Of a stretch of 24,869 nt of DNA, positions 1-9,169 are shown piece after piece (position 1 is the first letter of the stretch; every line of letters starts with the position of its first letter). Origin of the DNA: an uncultured Senegalimassilia sp. (GTDB taxonomy: Bacteria; Actinomycetota; Coriobacteriia; Coriobacteriales; Eggerthellaceae); contig CAKUJT010000029.1 of assembly GCA_934661765.1 (NCBI GenBank), forward strand, positions 1-24,869, read 5' to 3'. The notes beneath the pieces were generated by a model, which saw only the letters and a list, made by a program, of their open reading frames with translations, had not been told where the DNA came from and did no database searches. A program made the translations under genes and the position numbers.

Positions 1-142
1 GTAAGATGCCAACCACACAGGCAGAATTTCTTCTGTCTGAAGGTAAGCCTCTTACGGTGCTAGGGCAGTCTCAATGAAAACCATCATTGGCTCCGCATAC
101 GCGAATCGAGAACACAAATATTCAATTGCGGTATTTTAACCT
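1..142 (-). ncRNA. small structured RNA, copy 1 (3' end cut by window edge)
   Basis: Read on the minus strand, this copy starts about 7 nt after a TACAAT -10 box and runs off the window inside its terminator hairpin. It shares with copy 2 a short CGC-tetraloop-GCG hairpin, a middle hairpin (here 6 bp, CAATGA/TCATTG) and a long three-part terminal hairpin with a GAAA loop. Paired positions differ in a compensating way between copies: GA/TC in copy 2 is AA/TT here, and a G-T pair in the middle stem of copy 2 is A-T here. The first 40 or so nucleotides do not resemble copy 2. There is no ribosome binding site or open frame on this strand. The family is not recognised. Confidence 0.75.
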
Positions 143-148
143 GCTTAT

Positions 149-177
149 ATTGTAGAATATATGTTCGTAAATGTCAA
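149..177 (-). promoter_or_regulatory. sigma-70-type promoter of small RNA copy 1
   Basis: On the minus strand: TTGACA at 177-172, a 17-nt spacer, and TACAAT at 154-149. This is near-consensus for housekeeping sigma factor. The spacer carries a LexA-like palindrome, annotated separately. The start of transcription is inferred near 142. Confidence 0.8.
154..167. promoter_or_regulatory. LexA/SOS-like box in promoter of copy 1
   Basis: On the minus strand the site reads CGAACATATATTCT, close to the Gram-positive LexA consensus CGAAC-N4-GTTCG with one half-site intact. It lies wholly between the -35 and -10 boxes, where a repressor would block RNA polymerase. The equivalent place in copy 2 holds the mirror-image variant, so the palindromic character is kept although the bases differ. 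Confidence 0.55.
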
Positions 178-345
178 GAAAAAAATTTCCCATCAAAATA
201 TGTTGCCGCCCTATTCCAATGCCGTTCCTGCCCCGGAGTTTCACCGCAGCGTTGCTTTGCTCCTATCCTCGCAAAGTCGTATCCCATTTTCTGGCGGGTA
301 TGCGCTTGTCAAGCTGCATGGCTTCACATCACACCCCCGTCTCCC

Positions 346-420
346 AAAAACAAAAAACACCGTAAGATGCTAACCACACAGGCAGGATTTCTCCTGTCTG
401 AAGATTAGCCTCTTACGGTG
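346..420 (-). terminator. intrinsic terminator of small RNA copy 2
   Basis: On the minus strand CACCGTAAGA (420-411) pairs with TCTTACGGTG (367-358). Inside it stack a second stem (GCTAATC with GGTTAGC) and a third stem closed by a GAAA loop. T6-G-T5 follows at 357-346. Copy 1 has the same architecture, cut by the window edge. Confidence 0.85.
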
Positions 421-503
421 CTTGGTAGCTCAATGATGTTACATCACTGTCTCCGCTTGCGCGATTTGAGTACGGGGATTATTTAGTTGTGATGGCCTCG
501 CCT
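346..503 (-). ncRNA. small structured RNA, copy 2 (complete)
   Basis: A complete minus-strand transcription unit of about 155 nt lies between a consensus promoter (510-538) and an intrinsic terminator ending in a U tract at 357-346. After a 5' segment of about 35-40 nt that differs from copy 1 come a CGC-GCAA-GCG hairpin, an 8-bp hairpin (CAGTGATG/CATCATTG, loop TAA) and the terminator hairpin. No open frame or ribosome binding site is visible. The variable 5' part joined to a conserved 3' scaffold suggests a trans-acting RNA with a base-pairing 5' end, but that is inference. Rfam gut motifs such as Clostridiales-1 are candidates to compare; I cannot assign it. Confidence 0.8.
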
Positions 504-509
504 GCCTGA

Positions 510-538
510 ATTATAGAACATATATTCGCAATTGTCAA
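510..538 (-). promoter_or_regulatory. sigma-70-type promoter of small RNA copy 2
   Basis: On the minus strand: TTGACA (538-533), a 17-nt spacer, and TATAAT (515-510), a perfect consensus promoter. Transcription probably starts near 503. The spacer includes a LexA-like box. Confidence 0.85.
515..528. promoter_or_regulatory. LexA/SOS-like box in promoter of copy 2
   Basis: On the minus strand the site reads CGAATATATGTTCT, against the Gram-positive LexA consensus CGAAC-N4-GTTCG. The 3' half is nearly intact and the 5' half has one change. It occupies the promoter spacer exactly as in copy 1. Confidence 0.55.
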
Positions 539-749
539 GATATTTTTCTAACATTTCTTAAACAGATGATTGTTTTTCAGTAACTCGTTAAAAGTTACTT
601 GTCACAATCGGCTGTGGTATCATTTTATCTGCGGACAATATAGGACGCATATCCACTGTTTCTACATTGGCAAGTAGCAGCCAATACGGCCTGCTCAGTT
701 TACATAAAACGTACATTCCGCATTGACCGTAGGTATACAGAAGCGCATT
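539..749. other. AT-rich gap, no gene seen
   Basis: This lies between the end of the helicase gene and the promoter of small RNA copy 2. I see no credible open frame on either strand and no clear intrinsic terminator for the long operon. A short inverted repeat (AGTAAC with GTTACT, near 581-601) lacks a U tract. Confidence 0.5.
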
Positions 750-2849
750 TTACAGCAGTAAAAAGTCTGATTTTTTTCCGTAGCTTGTAATGTAGACACC
801 TTTTTGTGCACGGGTCATTGCTACATAAAGCAGGCATTTTTCTGAAGTTATTGACTCTGCTTCGGAAACGGGGTCTGTTTTATTGATAGCAGAAGGTAGT
901 GGAATAATTCTATTGTTCACAGCAGCAATAAAAACATATTTGAATTCCAATCCCTTTACTCGATGCATAGTAGCCACACGCAAACCGTCGTAACTGCGGT
1001 CATCTGCCTTGTTTCTCTTAATAGCGTAGGAGCGGATACCAGCTCTTGTAAATAATGCGATATAATCGTCAACCAATTTTTTGGTCCGTGCAACTACGCA
1101 AATATCCGTAAGTGCGATGCCGCTATTCTTGAGCTTTTTCACTTCGCCCAGCATGAAATCAAATTCATCATTGGCATTGCCGAAATTCTCGATGATCGGT
1201 TTTTCACCATGCGTAAGCGATTGGCACTTGCCTCCAATATCTGCCCCATCATCTAAATCATCAAAAGAAATCCCGTTCAATAATGCAAAGGCATGTTTTC
1301 GTATTTCCTCGGTAGTACGGTAATTGATTTTAAGAATGCTGCTGCGGCCACGCACGTTGATGCCGCATTTTGATAACGTTGGATGGTTTCGATAAATACG
1401 CTGGTGGGAATCCCCCACAATGAAGATGTCATTCGGATGTTCTTCCCCGGCCAGTGCTCTGATCAGTCGATACGCATTGTCGCTAAAGTCCTGTCCTTCA
1501 TCGATGATGATGCTTGCATATCTTGGCTTTCTGCCGGCCGCCTGTAGAAGTTTTGTGCTTTCATACATGGCCGTGTTGATGTCACGAATCTGATATTCTT
1601 TCATCAAGTTCTGGTAATTATTGAACACCTTCCATACCTGTATTCTTTTTTTACGGTCAAGCCTGGTTCCACGGCCGTTCCTGGTTGCCTTCACATATTT
1701 ATCGAGAGTAAGTGCTTCCTGTGCAATTACAATACGATTCCATTCTTCCTTGTAAAAGGGCACTTCAAATGGCAAATCATTGTTTGCAAGCAGAATCGCT
1801 TTCTCCCAAATGGGGTCAATGGCATCATCATATCCGATTTGGGCAGAAAAACTGGATTCATGAAGGAATTGATTTACCCAGGCATCCAGATGAATGACTT
1901 CTATTCTTCGGAGTTCTTCCAGGGTACAGATTTTACGCAGATTCTCTCGGATGTCAGCTGCGAGGTTTGCGGTAAAGGTCGTCATCAGGATTCGCTGCTG
2001 TCCTTCGCATTTGGATGCCAACTGTTTTGCCCGATGCATGGCAACTACGGTTTTGCCGGTACCGGCACCACCAAGCACTCTTGCGGCGCCGGAATACGCT
2101 TTCCGGACAATTTTTCTCTGTGTTGGGTGAAGAAATACACGCCATTTTTCCAGTGGTTCTGCCATAATTCGGCGCAATTCGTCTTCTCCATCGACTACAA
2201 CAAAAGATTTCAGTGTTGCAGGAACATCTAATGCAGCCGCAAAATCTTCGCCGGAGGCAGAAGTATTCTGTTCTTCGGCAACAAGCTCCAAAACTTCTGT
2301 CACAGGGAACCCTTCTGCCAACCAAGAAAGATGTTCATAAGCATCCTGCGGCATAGCGGATTCAGCTTTGTAAAAATCCTCTTTATGAATAAAACTTCTG
2401 ACAAAATCAAGCTGTGCCTCAGGTACGCCGAGTTGAAGCAAATCGTCATCCGTCGCAAGAGCAAATAGAGCGACTTTTTCAGGTGTAGATACCTGTTCTA
2501 CTACAGTCTGAACGTCAAACACCTGAATGGCACCTGTCTGAGGGTTGACTTCACAGCGCTTGTGCGCTGCCCATTGATAGACTTCATCATGGTGATCCAC
2601 CCACAGAAGCAGATACACGCCGGTTTCTTGCTGACGGACAACGATACCACGATAGGTATCATCTATACGTACGGAAAAAATCTTCTTATCTATTCCTGAA
2701 TTTAGTTTCTCATAGTGGATACCAGGGGAAATGGGATCATTTCGGAACTTATTGACAAACTCCGTCACTTTACCTTGAACTTGTCTCGGAAGCCGAGCAA
2801 ATGCCGTTAAAAAATCCGATGAAATGGCCACTTTGACATGTTCCGTCAT
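750..2849 (-). CDS. UvrD/Rep-type helicase with N-terminal RelE/ParE-like domain
   Basis: A 699-residue protein. Residues 1-105 resemble the RelE/ParE toxin fold, with a conserved YRGIV strand (about 67-71) and a following LLLWVDHHDEVY segment. The rest is a superfamily 1 helicase: Walker A GGAGTGKT (260-267), Walker B DEGQD (about 449-453), motif V-like HRVKGLEF (about 627) and motif VI VAMTRAQ (about 677). It should unwind DNA using ATP in the cytoplasm. The RelE-like part could bind nucleic acid or a partner rather than act as a free toxin; no antitoxin gene is adjacent. The ATG overlaps the stop of the upstream gene (ATGA) and has a strong GGAGGTGAT ribosome binding site, so the two are translationally coupled. 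It is the last gene of the defense operon. Confidence 0.88.
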   Translation of the reverse strand: MTEHVKVAISSDFLTAFARLPRQVQGKVTEFVNKFRNDPISPGIHYEKLNSGIDKKIFSVRIDDTYRGIVVRQQETGVYLLLWVDHHDEVYQWAAHKRCEVNPQTGAIQVFDVQTVVEQVSTPEKVALFALATDDDLLQLGVPEAQLDFVRSFIHKEDFYKAESAMPQDAYEHLSWLAEGFPVTEVLELVAEEQNTSASGEDFAAALDVPATLKSFVVVDGEDELRRIMAEPLEKWRVFLHPTQRKIVRKAYSGAARVLGGAGTGKTVVAMHRAKQLASKCEGQQRILMTTFTANLAADIRENLRKICTLEELRRIEVIHLDAWVNQFLHESSFSAQIGYDDAIDPIWEKAILLANNDLPFEVPFYKEEWNRIVIAQEALTLDKYVKATRNGRGTRLDRKKRIQVWKVFNNYQNLMKEYQIRDINTAMYESTKLLQAAGRKPRYASIIIDEGQDFSDNAYRLIRALAGEEHPNDIFIVGDSHQRIYRNHPTLSKCGINVRGRSSILKINYRTTEEIRKHAFALLNGISFDDLDDGADIGGKCQSLTHGEKPIIENFGNANDEFDFMLGEVKKLKNSGIALTDICVVARTKKLVDDYIALFTRAGIRSYAIKRNKADDRSYDGLRVATMHRVKGLEFKYVFIAAVNNRIIPLPSAINKTDPVSEAESITSEKCLLYVAMTRAQKGVYITSYGKKSDFLLL

Positions 2850-5800
2850 TGGTTATCACCTCCAAAATAACTTGCGATATCCATATCCGCAGCATCCAGT
2901 AAATTCAGGATCCTCCACCCTAAAGCTTCGATTTTCTCCTGATCTTCTGCTTGCTCGGCTGTCATAAACCCAATTTTTCTATCAGGCCATGCAATTTCTA
3001 CAGTAGCAACCACTTCTCCGTCGTTGCCTTCGACCTCGTAGCCAATGTTATCTTCATCCGGAACCGGCATGCCAGCATTTTTTGCGATTTCGACAAATGC
3101 CTTGGCATCATCATCAAATAGAAGCTCCTGAATTGCATTCCAGGCATCACCAACCGCAGTTTCAGGTGCAGCGGTATCAGAATCAGCATGTATTGCAACT
3201 GGCAATGCGAGATAATCCATGCGGCTCATGCCTACAGACGATACTGCTATAAATTCATCCGAGAATTGCATCAGGTTATAGAATCTCCAAAGGCCATTCC
3301 ACTCCTGCTCATATTTGTCTGTTCTACTGTCCTTTTCGTCATTGAGAACAGCGCAAACTGCAACAGCACCTTCTGTTTTTAATTCCGATGCAAGAATAGC
3401 AGCATGAACTGCCAGATGCGCATTGGAGCTTCTCGGGATCCAGCTGCCGAATATGGTCCCCGGGAATACGAAATCCCCCTTCGTAAAGTGTGTCTGGTCA
3501 TTGACGGCTTTTACGATCATCTCCCACTTATTGAAAGCAAGACTATTCTTCATCAGGGCAGGTTCTAGCAGAGACAGAGAATATGCGTATGCTTGTCCCT
3601 TAAAAACGATCTCTGCATCAGGCAGTTTAAGATATTCCAGCAGCAAGTCGAAGGAAGACAACTTTGCCGGTTCGATGACATCTGCTTTTTGCTTCTTGAT
3701 CATATTCTGATACATCATCTTGCCGGAAGGCATTTTTTCTGCTTCAAGTGTTGGCGTGTAAAAATCGCCCTGTGGGGCAAATACGCTCTGAACATCCTTG
3801 AAACTCAGGGACCAAACACGGAATTTTCCGCTTCTGCGAATGGCTTCTCGCTTTATTGTGTCATCAGAAACGATGTCTTTGTGATATAGAAACCCATCTG
3901 TGAATACGGCCACAGGCTTGTGATCCGGTGCGGAAACCGGCCAGAACACAAAATCCGGCTTGCAGGATACTGAAACACCAGAACTGGCATCCAGAAGCAC
4001 CTGCGGCTCAATTTCCCAGGCTGCGTTCTCTATTTTCACATAATAACCATGTTTGCCATTGCGAATTGTGTCGCTTACGTTGGCTGCACCAACCTTGGTG
4101 CGAATTGACTCCATAAACCGCTGTTCCAACTCGCTGTCAAACAACGGATTGACGGGAATATCATTGATTCTATGGATCTTCTGAACATTGTCTTTGCCTG
4201 AAAGAATCGACTTCAAAATTCTGATAGCCGCAGTCCTTGAAATATTGCCGATCTGCTGACTCTGGCGGTAGGCATACAGGCAATGGTAACACCCATCTTT
4301 CTGCGGGTCCTCTTTGCAGGAGCAATTTTCCATTACATGAAGTGCCTTCTCAAAAATTTCGATCAGAGCGTTCTTTTCGTGCACCAGCTGTTTTAGATAC
4401 CCTGTACCACCCGGAACAGAATCGTAGATGACCAGATACTGTTTTCGATAATCCGCATCGGGAACAGGGACCTCACTGACAGTTGCCCTTAGATGATCTA
4501 CATTGCCGAAATACTCTTTCATCCCCAACATAAACGCCGCCACAAACGATTCCATTTTCACGGAAGTAGAATCCATTGTAGTCGCCGGAACAAGAAGCCG
4601 CAGAATCTCTGTGCTGAATTCCCGATACAGGAACAGACATTCCTCATAAGCATCAGCCTGCATTAAAGCAGGTATCTTTCGTGTCTTGCAGGCGAAACTA
4701 TGGTTGGCTTTTCCGTTTTGAGGTTGAATTTTGCCGCAATACTTACAGATTCTAAAGCCTTTACGCACTTCTTCCACACCGGACACTGACAATTTTTCAC
4801 CGGTCATGTCGCTCTCGCCAAAGTTGATTTCACGCAGCGTTGCTTTGCGCACAAACTCATATCCAAATGGAAAATCCTCGTTGTCCATACGATATGCGCT
4901 GGAAATATCGTGGTCCTCATCAACATCCACCAAGAGCTGCTTGCAATAGAAAATATTGCTTCGCTCCTCGCTTTCGTCGCTGATCATGCTCTTTGTATAG
5001 TCCATGTTGGAGTAGACCATTTGAACCTTCAACATCGGTCTGACCTGTCCGGCATCCGCCCAGGCAGGACTGCCGCATTGTGGACAAGCAGAGGTGTTCT
5101 TTCCGGTTTCTTCGATTTGAGCATGAGAACAATTCGGGCAGAGTCTCCATCTTGCGGTCTGCGCCGTTGTCAAATCGACCTGGTCTATGGTCAGCTTCCG
5201 GCCGTCAACATAAAAGTTATTATTCGGCGCAAATTCACTGATTGCAGCGGATGCGCTGCGGCTGTATTCATAGACCATTTTTTCGTATTTTTTCTTTTGA
5301 GCCGGTGTTTCTTCGTCCTCCTTGCGATAGAGAACCGCTCGCAGAATAATCCCCGCTTCCGGGAACGCATAATTGGGCAGCAATCCCTCGTCAGACAGGA
5401 AATTAAAGATATTTTTCTTGCCAATTTCCTGAAGGACTGTAAGCAGTGCTGCTTCTTCATGCTTCAGTTCTTTGATTTCTTCATCATAGGAGCGGTCTTT
5501 GGGCTTATCTTCCAAATCACGGATCATGGTTTTCAGGGCATCCACGCTTGTTTTCAGTGCATCCTGCTGCTTTTTCAAATCCTGGAATGCATCCAGAATT
5601 TTGACATACATGGGGCTGTCATTTGCATCTTTTCCTCTGGCGAACAGCTGCAATTCTTCTCTTGCGCTGTCATCCAGGTATGCCGCAAACATCTGCATGA
5701 AAGAGTTCAGCTGGCGGGACAATGTGCTTTGTACATAATTCAAGAAATTGAAGGGGAACATATCATCCGGACGCGCATCCAATTTTTTCAGAACAGCACC

Positions 5801-8800
5801 CACTTTATCGGGAATTGCCCCATCCGGGATCCCTTTTTTGACCCAGGAATCCATGCAGAAGGCTACAAACTGTCTTTCAAGAACAGCAGAGGCCCGGAGG
5901 AAGATTTTCGGCGGCGTGACCTCGCCGGCAATCATTTCCAGGGGATCCGAATAGAAATACAAGTCGTGAGGTCTCGCATTCGCAACCGCCAAGGTCAGAG
6001 CATTGCCGTCTTTACGGCCGGCACGTCCGGCTCTCTGCAAGAATTGGCTCTGGGCCGGCGGCATGCTGCACAGGATAACCGTAGACAAATCACCAATATC
6101 AATGCCCATTTCCAGGGTCGGCGTACAGGATAATACATTGGGGTCCCAAATCTCCCGGGTATCTTTACCACGCTTAAAATCAATTTCCAGCTGCTCTCTA
6201 TCAGGACGCTCTAATAAACCCGTGTGCTCTCTTGCGTTGATACGGACCAAATCACCGCCGCTGTAAAGGCGACCATAATAATTGATTTCTCCTGTATCGT
6301 ATTCTTCCAGGGTGCCGCCACAGGCAGTTCTTTGGCAGGGCGCACCAAACCAAAGTGCTGCATTTTCTGCTGCAACAGCATATACGCAGCCGCATTTATC
6401 ACAACGCATCTGCATCACATCATCTGTGATAAAGACTCGTTCCTTATTAAGCCCGTAAATCTTATAGTTGACCGAAGAAGGAACCAGAGATATTACATTC
6501 CTCTTTACTGCTTCGTCCAGAATGAATCTGCTGATTGCCCGAAAGTTGCTGTCATCCACCATCACTTCATTACAGCAGGAAGCGATCCAGTCTACATACT
6601 TATTAGCAGCAGGTGAATCAAACTCAAAGGAAGATCGACCATTGCTAATGTGCTCAGCAATAAATCGAGGCGTGTTTCGACCAGATTGGCGGCCAGGCAG
6701 CCAACGGTTTCTGTCATTTGACAGCATATAACCATTACCATCGCCTACGGTATATTCGTCGAACACTTTATCCTCGAAAGCACCATTTGTGCGCATCAGA
6801 TTCAAGTATCCAATAACCATACGCTTGAACGAATCTGGGTTTTCAGCAGTCAATACGCCAAGTTCATTGATCGTTCTTTCCTGTACGGCATCGGCGATCT
6901 GAAGAACATCTTCCGCTGCAAAGGAAATGACAGAGCAGTTGGACTTTTCAAGTGTTCGCCCGATTTTACCGGCAAGACCAAATTCAAGCATGATTTCGTA
7001 CTTGATGCGCTGTTCGATTTCATACATCAGAATTTGTGCTTGTTTCTCTTTGCCCAGGCTGCGCTTTTGAACCATATCTTCATAGGCCTGTTTCCAAGTC
7101 AGATTGGGCGCAATGAAGAAGCTAACAAACTGCTCATCGGTCATGCGCTCATGCCAATACTCTATAAACCCCTTCTGAAAATCCCCGAGGTTTTGACCGG
7201 AACCCACTTCCGTACAGTATTTTTGAATAGCGGTTCGAAGACAAAAACGCCATGTTCTTGCGTTGAAAAAACCTGCCCGGTGAGCCGCATCCTGGACATT
7301 ATCCGAGAATGCCAATGTCTTTTTGTCATCATTAAACCTGGATGCAAACATTTGAGAAATGCTTGCGCTGATTTCTGTTGCGCTGCGAATACCCATCAGT
7401 GAAAGGCCACGGCGGCTGCCACAGCAGGGGCAAATATATTGCTTGCGGTTCTTCGTGCCGGAAGTTTTGATCGGATTGGGAATCACAATCTCGACCATTT
7501 CAGTACCGCAGCTGGCGCACTCGCCTGTCCCTTCCTCACCAAGTTTTACTTGCAGACAATCGGGGCAGATCCTTGCCGGGATCATACCCGAAATCCGTTC
7601 ACCGTGCGCATGGGGAAACATCATCACGATTTTTTCATCCCCACGGAAATACAGGTTGTAGAAGGATTCAAGGTTTGTCATGGTGGCATTGCTGCGTTCA
7701 TTGAGTACGGATACCCAGCCGGTAATACCACAGTCACGGCAGTTTATAACAGGAAGATACTGTTTTGCCTGTTGCGTATTCAAATCACGAGCGATCTCAT
7801 AAGTGATTTCCTCCGGATCTACTTTCGCAACAAGGCGGCGAAGTTCCCGCATCCAGAGCTGAACCTGAACATTCAAAAATGGCCGCAGTTTTCCTGCCTT
7901 GCCCGTTCTCGCATGAGAAATCAGCGCAAAGAGAGAATTGATAACCAGATCTGCATTCGGCAGCGTTTTCAGCTCCGGATAATGGGCAGCCAAATCTTCC
8001 GCAATTTTAGAAACCTGATAATAGGCGCCGCCGGTCAGGTTGATCACCGACTGCATGAAGCTGTGATGCATCAGCGCATCTCCAAGCTGGAGCCTGCCTT
8101 CCTCCTCTAGAACATCAAAAGAAAAATCCGAAAACCAGGCTTTTACCGCACTGAGCAAGTAGGCCGACGGCACATCTTCCGCAGACAGTTTTTCCAGCTC
8201 CATAGCCTGCTGCGCTGTTGGCAATGTAAATTCCGTCACGTCAGCACCTGCAAAGAACTCCTGGGCACTCAACCGGTCTTCCGTGATGATTGCATCCTTG
8301 TCAAAGGGTTCCCCAAAGATTTCTTCTGCGTAATTCAGAATATTGTCGTTATTTTCTTTGGTGCCCATGGTTGCGGATGTACCGACACAGCACAGGTATC
8401 CATCATAGATGCCCAGACGTCGTTTCAGGCGGCGAAGCAAACAAGCCAAATCTGTACCTTGCGCTCCGTCAAATGTATGCAGCTCATCGACTGCAATATA
8501 TTTCAGTGTCTCGGAATCGTTATCCTGCCACAACAGCGCATCTTTCGGGCGCACCAGCAGATAGTCCAGCATTTTATAGTTGGTCATCAGAATATCCGGT
8601 GGGTTGTTCAGCATGGTCTCGTGGTCTGTAATAACGCCATGTTCGCTCATGGTGCGGGCAGAGGTATGCTCTTGTCCACCGACATACATACCCACAGTCA
8701 CATTTCCACGCAGTTCCCCGCTTCCATAGATCAGCTCCGCAATACGTTTCGCCTGGTCCGTGGCCAGGGCATTCATGGGATAAATAATGAGTGCTTTTAT

Positions 8801-9169
8801 CCCCCGTTCGCCACGGTGCTGATAGCAATATTCCAGAATTGGGTAGAGGAAACACTCGGTTTTGCCGGAACCGGTACCCGTTGCAACCAACGTGGATCTA
8901 CCATCATCTCCGGTCAGTCGCTCAAAGGCTTTTTGCTGATGCACATAAGGAAGATATGCAGGATGAATCGCTTCAAAGCAAGCAGGCATCTCCGCCGCCA
9001 CACGGAATGGAAGGCGCACAGCAACATAAGGCTCATGATAAACAGAGCCTTTATTCGCCAGCATTTTCTCTACGGAACCTTTGAACGGTTCATTGGTCAT
9101 CGGGAATGTGGTTTCGATATAATCCCCGATGCCCTTCTGTAATTGTTTGGCAAGTATGGATGGTAGCAT
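2846..9169 (-). CDS. giant DEAD/DEAH helicase with DUF1998/MZB zinc region (DrmA-DrmB-like or MrfA-like)
   Basis: I chose the ATG at 9169, which follows AAGGAGG by 8 nt, giving 2107 residues; the frame opens earlier at a TTG without a ribosome site. Domain order: helicase core with Walker A ATGTGSGKT (96-104), DELH (228-231) and TSAT (264-267); CxxC pairs at about 475, 535-556 and 578; more CxxC clusters near 922-948; helicase C domain with EMGIDIGDL (about 1020) and QRAGRAGR (about 1045); a coiled coil at about 1195-1250; CxxC clusters near 1345-1365 and 1475-1493; DUF1998-type DSVPGGTGYL (about 1586) followed by the four-cysteine MZB-like cluster (about 1615-1636); and a C-terminal PDFVFWP...FTDGFLYH...KR segment (about 1740-1795) resembling Vsr/DUF559 nuclease folds. 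DISARM has separate DrmA helicase and DrmB (DUF1998) proteins; this looks like one fused polypeptide, or an enlarged MrfA relative. Its stop overlaps the UvrD start. Confidence 0.85.
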   Translation of the reverse strand: MLPSILAKQLQKGIGDYIETTFPMTNEPFKGSVEKMLANKGSVYHEPYVAVRLPFRVAAEMPACFEAIHPAYLPYVHQQKAFERLTGDDGRSTLVATGTGSGKTECFLYPILEYCYQHRGERGIKALIIYPMNALATDQAKRIAELIYGSGELRGNVTVGMYVGGQEHTSARTMSEHGVITDHETMLNNPPDILMTNYKMLDYLLVRPKDALLWQDNDSETLKYIAVDELHTFDGAQGTDLACLLRRLKRRLGIYDGYLCCVGTSATMGTKENNDNILNYAEEIFGEPFDKDAIITEDRLSAQEFFAGADVTEFTLPTAQQAMELEKLSAEDVPSAYLLSAVKAWFSDFSFDVLEEEGRLQLGDALMHHSFMQSVINLTGGAYYQVSKIAEDLAAHYPELKTLPNADLVINSLFALISHARTGKAGKLRPFLNVQVQLWMRELRRLVAKVDPEEITYEIARDLNTQQAKQYLPVINCRDCGITGWVSVLNERSNATMTNLESFYNLYFRGDEKIVMMFPHAHGERISGMIPARICPDCLQVKLGEEGTGECASCGTEMVEIVIPNPIKTSGTKNRKQYICPCCGSRRGLSLMGIRSATEISASISQMFASRFNDDKKTLAFSDNVQDAAHRAGFFNARTWRFCLRTAIQKYCTEVGSGQNLGDFQKGFIEYWHERMTDEQFVSFFIAPNLTWKQAYEDMVQKRSLGKEKQAQILMYEIEQRIKYEIMLEFGLAGKIGRTLEKSNCSVISFAAEDVLQIADAVQERTINELGVLTAENPDSFKRMVIGYLNLMRTNGAFEDKVFDEYTVGDGNGYMLSNDRNRWLPGRQSGRNTPRFIAEHISNGRSSFEFDSPAANKYVDWIASCCNEVMVDDSNFRAISRFILDEAVKRNVISLVPSSVNYKIYGLNKERVFITDDVMQMRCDKCGCVYAVAAENAALWFGAPCQRTACGGTLEEYDTGEINYYGRLYSGGDLVRINAREHTGLLERPDREQLEIDFKRGKDTREIWDPNVLSCTPTLEMGIDIGDLSTVILCSMPPAQSQFLQRAGRAGRKDGNALTLAVANARPHDLYFYSDPLEMIAGEVTPPKIFLRASAVLERQFVAFCMDSWVKKGIPDGAIPDKVGAVLKKLDARPDDMFPFNFLNYVQSTLSRQLNSFMQMFAAYLDDSAREELQLFARGKDANDSPMYVKILDAFQDLKKQQDALKTSVDALKTMIRDLEDKPKDRSYDEEIKELKHEEAALLTVLQEIGKKNIFNFLSDEGLLPNYAFPEAGIILRAVLYRKEDEETPAQKKKYEKMVYEYSRSASAAISEFAPNNNFYVDGRKLTIDQVDLTTAQTARWRLCPNCSHAQIEETGKNTSACPQCGSPAWADAGQVRPMLKVQMVYSNMDYTKSMISDESEERSNIFYCKQLLVDVDEDHDISSAYRMDNEDFPFGYEFVRKATLREINFGESDMTGEKLSVSGVEEVRKGFRICKYCGKIQPQNGKANHSFACKTRKIPALMQADAYEECLFLYREFSTEILRLLVPATTMDSTSVKMESFVAAFMLGMKEYFGNVDHLRATVSEVPVPDADYRKQYLVIYDSVPGGTGYLKQLVHEKNALIEIFEKALHVMENCSCKEDPQKDGCYHCLYAYRQSQQIGNISRTAAIRILKSILSGKDNVQKIHRINDIPVNPLFDSELEQRFMESIRTKVGAANVSDTIRNGKHGYYVKIENAAWEIEPQVLLDASSGVSVSCKPDFVFWPVSAPDHKPVAVFTDGFLYHKDIVSDDTIKREAIRRSGKFRVWSLSFKDVQSVFAPQGDFYTPTLEAEKMPSGKMMYQNMIKKQKADVIEPAKLSSFDLLLEYLKLPDAEIVFKGQAYAYSLSLLEPALMKNSLAFNKWEMIVKAVNDQTHFTKGDFVFPGTIFGSWIPRSSNAHLAVHAAILASELKTEGAVAVCAVLNDEKDSRTDKYEQEWNGLWRFYNLMQFSDEFIAVSSVGMSRMDYLALPVAIHADSDTAAPETAVGDAWNAIQELLFDDDAKAFVEIAKNAGMPVPDEDNIGYEVEGNDGEVVATVEIAWPDRKIGFMTAEQAEDQEKIEALGWRILNLLDAADMDIASYFGGDNQ

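Noticed and set aside
263..319. 18-codon minus-strand frame between the two small RNAs (starts MQLDKRIPARKW)
   Set aside because: No ribosome binding site and no known family; it follows the terminator of copy 2 without a promoter of its own. It could be a coding scrap.
1..545. tracrRNA or guide RNA of a Cas or OMEGA system
   Set aside because: The head-plus-scaffold layout is suggestive, but there is no cas, iscB or tnpB gene and no repeat-antirepeat pair in the window; left as an unassigned small RNA.
4910..6133. 407-codon open frame on the plus strand
   Set aside because: It lies antisense within the giant helicase gene, has no ribosome site, and its translation is Cys/Phe/Ile-rich without a known pattern; it is a shadow of a GC-biased coding frame.
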